Assembly: GCA_019633425.1 (NCBI GenBank)
Contig: WSUB01000001.1
Span: 248,001 to 312,000, forward strand
DNA length: 64,000 nt
From: Tulasnella sp. 424
Lineage: Eukaryota; Basidiomycota; Agaricomycetes; Cantharellales; Tulasnellaceae
Direction of reading: 5' to 3'
Shown here: positions 59,039 to 64,000 of the stretch, one piece after another
Position numbering within the stretch: the stretch's first letter is position 1
How the letters are laid out: every line of letters starts with the position of its first letter
Notes under the pieces: model-generated
The model's input: only the letters and a program-made list of their open reading frames with translations
Told to the model about the DNA's origin: nothing
Databases searched by the model: none
Program-made: the position numbers and the translations under genes

Positions 59039-61413
59039 TTACTGCCTTCCAAACGTCGTGTGGCTCGTCCCGGTACCTCTCCTCCTCATCGCAAAGACAC
59101 CTTCATACGCGTTCCTCCTCACATCCATGCTACCTTCCCTCCACCTTCCAACAAAGTTGCCATCGCCAACCAAGTATCCTCTCCAAATCCAGGTCTGCGT
59201 CGCCGGCGGACTCGCAACCAAAGTGATCAGTCCATCCCACTTCCTAACCGTACCACGAATGGTCGAACCAGGACCCATCATGGTAGGGAGAGTTTCAGGG
59301 ATGTAGTAAGGACGTTGGATAGCCGTGCCGGTGATGATGATGGAGATGCAGTCGTTTTCGTCGTCGTTGTCGTCATCCGAGTCGTCCATGTCCATGTCGA
59401 CGTCGTTGTCCATTGCCTCCACGGTAGTTTGCGTCAACCCAACGTCGCTGCCTTGCATACCACCTCTCCAGGTCTCGTAGAAGGCAACACCACCATGAGC
59501 GGGATCGTAGCGTCCCTCCCAGACTTCCAACCCTTCGCCGTACGCACCGCGCACGCGTTCCAACCGCGTCTGAGGACGAATGAAGGCGTTGATGGGGTGG
59601 CCAGCACGGACGGCAGATCCCAGAGGACGAACGAAAGCCGAAGTTGGCATGCGAGAGGCAGATGGCTTGACGTGATAGTGTTCCTCGATGGTCCAGGATT
59701 GAGGGTCTTGGAGGACGAAGGACTCTTCGAGGGTGTTGAGTGGGTTGGAGCCGGTCATGACGTTGCGGTAGGTGTCCATGTCAGGGAGCTAAACGAAGAG
59801 GCAAAGGATCAGATAAAGGTTCGACGACGACGACGAAGGAGAAAGTACTCACCACAAAGCGCCCATCCCATTCGCCACTCAAGCTACCCTTCGTCCACGC
59901 AAACTTGGGCATGCCCAACTCCTTGGTCATCTCGAAGGGATTCCAGCATCCAGTCAACCGAGCAAACTGATCGTCCCAACTCTCACTCCTAGCCAAGCTA
60001 GGCAACTTGACGTGCACGTAGTCCGGTGCAAAGTTGCGCTTACCCCTCAACAAACTCTCGACTCCTTCCAAGCCCATGTTGTTCGAGACGACATCTAGAC
60101 CAGCGATGAACGTCGAACCGGAGTACACGAGACCTTTGTTCTGTTCTTGGTAGTTGAGGAACCCGAGGTGCTCTTGCGGGGATTGAGCCGGTTCGTTGGG
60201 AGCGTTGAACGGGAGCCTCTGCATGCGGGAGAAGTAGAGGAGGGTAGCGGCATGGGAGATGAGTGGCGCGGTGATCGACAGCGGTGAACCAAAGTAAGTG
60301 AAACGTTCCGCATCAGCAGCGACTTGACGGTGTTGAGAGGATGTCGGACGACCACGAGTGCGGGGTGGAGGACCTGCAGGCGCGTTGGTATGGACGAGTG
60401 GGAGAGCGGCAGGAGTGGTGTCATAGATGAAGAACGGGGAAGTGTTGTGTGTGAGAGGTGCGGCATCGTTGGGAGTTGGGGAAAGAGGGCGAATTGAGTT
60501 TGCGCCGGGAACGGGTAACGACAAAGTCGTCCAGGGAGCAAACGAATTCTTGTACTGATTGAAATGAAATTTGGTTCCGGGATCAGAGCGGGAAAGAGGT
60601 TTTCAAAGTCAGCGATGGAGACTCCGACCACAAACTCCGACTTCGGGTAATGAAGAAGCCCCCCAACAGAACGACTTACGAAAAACGTGCCCAGCATGTA
60701 CGGCGTGCAGATCCAGTTGAGAGAACGAGAGTCTCCTTCCATGAGTAGTCCGCCTGTAGATGCGTCGTTCGTCGTCGTCAGTCCAGGTCGCAATCGCGAG
60801 AGGAAGGGAGGGGGTGCTCACGATAATCGGTCAAGAGCCAAGCGATCCACATTGCCAAACTAGCCTCGTCGGTCTCCGCTGGCATCGTAGGTTCGCGATG
60901 AATGGTGGTTAAGCGGAACTCGTAGTACTGATTGATCCAATTGTGCACTTGGGCATACTGAATGAGCTGAATCGCGTTGCGGCCGTCACTCTCCAAGAAC
61001 ATGAGGAAGGTGGTCATCAAGTCCTCCTTGATCTGATGGTCCGGATACGTCCTTGGCCTCCAATCCCCACTCGAACCTTGTCTTGATATCCTCTTGAGAC
61101 TGGTCCATCGCCGAATCAGCTCGGCGGCGAGGTTCTGTGCGGTGAGGCGAGAAGACGGTAAACGACGATGTAGAGAGCGAACGTCGAATTGGTAGCGGAA
61201 GATTTCAGCGTAGAGGCATGCGTTGTCGCGGTAGTTGAGGAGAGTGTAGAGTCTTTTGTTGGTCAAGAGGAGGGATAACAGATGTCTGGGTGGGCCGAGT
61301 GGATTGGGATCCGACGAGGTTGCGAGGCAGAGAGCGACGTGAGTGAGGACGTCCGGTGCAAGATTCGTGAGGCTGATTGAGGATGATGGTGGTAATGGTG
61401 TTATGGAAGCCAT
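59039..61413 (-). CDS. F-box protein, basidiomycete type
   Basis: Four exons (61413-60822, 60753-60680, 60554-59853, 59788-59039) encode 705 residues. The N-terminus holds an F-box-like helix trio at about 15-65: LTNLAPDVLTHVALCLA, HLLSLLLTNKRLYTLLN, ACLYAEIFRYQFD. Then a helical part (LMTTFLMFLESDGRNAIQLI, VHNWINQYYEFRLT, LAMWIAWLLTDY) and a beta-rich C-terminal half (FIAGLDVVSNNMGLEGVESL, LTGCWNPFEMTKELGMPKF, GSLSGEWDGRFVV), with an acidic insert (DNDVDMDMDDSDDD). F-box proteins deliver substrates to SCF ubiquitin ligases; the substrate is unknown. Intron 2 is 125 bases, long for this genome. GA-rich sequence just upstream on the plus strand is a CT-rich leader in gene orientation. The start at MASITPL is the first ATG in frame. 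Confidence 0.8.
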
Positions 61414-64000
61414 GGGTTGGTGCTTTTTTTTTTTGGTGGAGAGAGAGAAAAGAAACAGAACAAAAAGGGTGCTGCTAAGAGCTGGAGGGTTTGCGAGGGG
61501 ATTGCAAGAAGAAGGGGAAAAGAGGCAAGAGAGAGCGATTGGGGTTTAAAAATAAGAGGGGGGGAAGGGATGCCAGTCCGGAGTGAAATGAGGGAAAGGG
61601 AGCGGTGAGGGTAGTCAGGGTGTCGTCTGTCCCACGGGAACGGGTACGGATCTAATGAAAGAGAGAGAGAGGGAGCGGCGACGTTTGAGCCAGGGAAACG
61701 AAGAGAGACAGAGTTGTAGTGACCCCCCATCTCCGCCGACAACTAGATGAACGTCGAGAGCAAAAGCCCACAACAATCTCTTCTACTTGCCATTTCCAAT
61801 TTCATTCCCTTCCATCCACTCCTCTACGCATATGTACACTCTCTCCTCCTCCCTATCCTCTCCCAAAAGCCCAAAAAAAAGATCTTTTTTCTTGTGGTGT
61901 GGTGGTCGGAACCGAAAAAGAATCTTTATTTAGTAAAGTACGTACGCTGGCTGGAGGGGCTGCAGATCGAGATAGTAAGGCGGGTTGTTGTGGATCAACG
62001 AGGGACGGGGGGGCGGTCATCTCGATATCCTCAAAAGGAGTTATGCCCTAAGCTCTCCGATAATTTGGGTTAGTCGCCGCCCCTCCCTCTAACCCAAGAC
62101 AACGGAACGTCAGGCCAAAACATCCTTTTCCAAAGACCGGACCGGGTCGAGTCCTCAGATCTATGTCTCTCTCTCTCCTCTCTCCTTCACTGCGCGCGCG
62201 TGCGGACGAATAAAACAAGCGGCTCCTCTCTCAAAGAAAAAAAAGCCTCATCGTAATTTGTATTATGAAAAGTGGCGGACATTAAGGTTGCCGCCGGAAT
62301 GGACAACCTTGACCCTGGTGGAGTAAAAATAAATAAATAAAATAAAATATTCGGTGAGTACGAGTAAGAGGGAGAAACAGAAAACCGAGGCTGAGGACAC
62401 CGACAGTTGGTAAAGAGGGGGAACGCCACGCGATCTAGGAATTGCAGTATAAGGCAAAGGCGCGTACGTACGAAGCGACCTTGGTTGTCCTTGCGCACGC
62501 GCCCAATATCATGTCATGTTACGCGGTTGGAGGTCCCTGCCACGGCATGCCACGCCCATCATTGCCATGCTCACTGGGTCGGCCGGGGAGGCGCACCTAC
62601 GCGCAATTGGCTGGCTTTCCTTTTAGCGTGCTCTCTCATGCCTTGTCCCTGACCGAAAAAGGTGATTTATCTCGCAAGCCACCATCGGATGACGCACTGC
62701 TGGGCCTACCATGCAATGCGATCTCCCATCTTTAGCCTTTTTGCTCTCTTGCTTTGCGTTTTTGGTGCTCGGTTAGCTTTTTTCGGCTATTTATGCCCGG
62801 GTATTTGAACCCCGGGTCCGCGATCTAGTCTAGACGTGAAGTGGCAAAAGTAAATCGCCATTGTCCACTCTTTCTCCGGTGAGCACTCTCCGCTAGCAGC
62901 AGTATGGCAAATTCATGTAATTGTTGTTGGCATGATGGGGGGAACCAGCAAACCAGAAGCAATGATGCGAGCTGATGACCGCGGTTCTGCCGAGTTGCTT
63001 GTTGCCTTACTGCTTCCGACCCCCATCATCATCTTCTCGTGGGTTACGTGTGCTGCCTGGGTGGGTAAAGGTCTTCTGGGTCGATCGAATGAACAACGTC
63101 AGGAAGCAAATAATCTCCATCAAATTGCCCATTATTCCTCCCCACCCACAACTGCTCATCTTCCCCGTTCCACGGCAGGTCGTACGACAGCCCCCATCGA
63201 TTTCCTCGCTTTGTTCTTCAAACCTCTCCGTTTTTCCCTCTCCCTCCCAGACCTCCCTCGGCGCTCCCTCTCTTGTCTTGTTTCTCCGTGGACGTTTCCA
63301 TGTATATGTGCGGAGTTTACCTTGTCTGGCACCCTACGTACTTGTGCGGACGTAACGTGCAAGTGAGAGGGTTCTAGGTTGCTGCTCTTGTTTCAAGAAG
63401 AACGACGGGACGGAAAGGTCGGACGGCGCAAACCTCTCCGTGTTGAACCTGACCGTTACCCCCATTAGATTCCTTTTTTTTTACAAGTAGTGTACGCGCG
63501 TGCCAAGGGGATCGCGTCCCCTACGTGTGGGTCTACCTGTTCTCTGTGTCGTTGCAAAGTCCGCCGATGCCTTTGAGATCTGAAATCTTGGACTGTAAAT
63601 CAGGGTTGGATTTGTGTATTGCGCTTTAGATCGACGTCACCCTTGTGGACAACAGGGTCGCCTTTGAACTGCAAGTCCAGATCTCCCTTGACTCTCAAAC
63701 CTTCCTTTTTCTCGCTTACCTTGACCTTTTGCTCTCTCTATAGAAGTTTACTGGCCCCGGTGCCTCTTCCTCCACCGCTCACTTGCGGATGTCCGTGACG
63801 TCGTTCGTCACCATGGCTGCTTCCCGACTCATTGGGCACGGCTCTCAACACCGACCAGGGAAGCCACCGGCTATCGTTCGTACCTGCTTTATTGGTCTTA
63901 GACGCACTAACCCGTATCCATTACCTGAAACGAAATTCAAAAGCGCGGTGTTCGTAAGCGCTGCCGAGAACACTGCAGCAGGCGCTCTCTGCTAATCCTG
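61414..64000. other. 2.6 kb without a credible gene
   Basis: Bases 61430-61690 are purine-rich and belong to the F-box gene leader and promoter. Bases 61750-62230 contain pyrimidine tracts. 62324-62351 is a pure A/T run. The remainder has short frames on both strands with no domain. A frame from 63788 to 63995 starts with a true ATG (MSVTSFVTMAASRL) but resembles nothing known; it could be chance. Confidence 0.5.
62324..62351. repeat. A/T-only run with AAAT units
   Basis: TAAAAATAAATAAATAAAAT-like run, the most A/T-rich stretch of the window. It could be simple repeat, a TATA-like region or a replication element; the sequence alone does not decide. Confidence 0.7.

Noticed and set aside
62795..62822. 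Second T-arm-like hairpin on the minus strand (GGGTTCAAATACCC)
   Set aside because: Flanking bases cannot form an acceptor stem or an anticodon arm.

Overview
The window is nuclear DNA of a filamentous basidiomycete, probably an agaricomycete. The evidence is dense short introns (mostly 50-65 bases, GT-AG, with CTAA/CTGA-type branch sites), short intergenic gaps, CT-rich leaders and the protein families present. Almost every gene is split, so I rebuilt the genes by joining open frames at splice sites. In each complete model the exon lengths sum to a whole number of codons with consistent phase at every junction. None of the splice junctions has transcript support here.

Layout. 1-9 kb: minus-strand genes for a Nam8/TIA-1-like RRM protein (cut by the left edge), a WBP2-like GRAM protein and a large Bud14/Tea4-like SH3 polarity prot­ein. 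9.5-15 kb: plus-strand Mch1-like MFS transporter and SAMHD1-like dNTP hydrolase. 15.3-28.5 kb, minus strand: a 91-residue unknown protein, a mitochondrial DUF1992 protein and a 35-exon neurofibromin/IRA Ras-GAP of 2,734 residues. 28.7-50 kb: an alternating series of head-to-head and tail-to-tail genes (THYN1-type EVE protein, COQ10, GIS2/CNBP zinc-knuckle protein, SSK1 response regulator, TAD2, M28 peptidase, exosome RRP43, SMC5, an unknown protein, mitochondrial ribosomal protein uL13m and a Cys/His-rich unknown). 51-61 kb: a coiled-coil protein of unknown function, a 3.7 kb stretch without a credible gene, and an F-box protein. 61.4-64 kb: no credible gene.

The content is mostly housekeeping and signalling. 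Neurofibromin, the RA-bearing Bud14/Tea4-like protein and Ssk1 touch Ras, polarity and HOG stress signalling, but nothing shows that they act as a local cluster. I found no transposon, CRISPR array, biosynthetic cluster or viral insert. The best leads for new biology are the Ssk1 architecture (degenerate histidine-kinase core, pseudo-receiver and active receiver in one chain), the SH3 plus twin RA-like layout of the Bud14/Tea4 protein, several very small exons, and four conserved-looking proteins without a recognised family.
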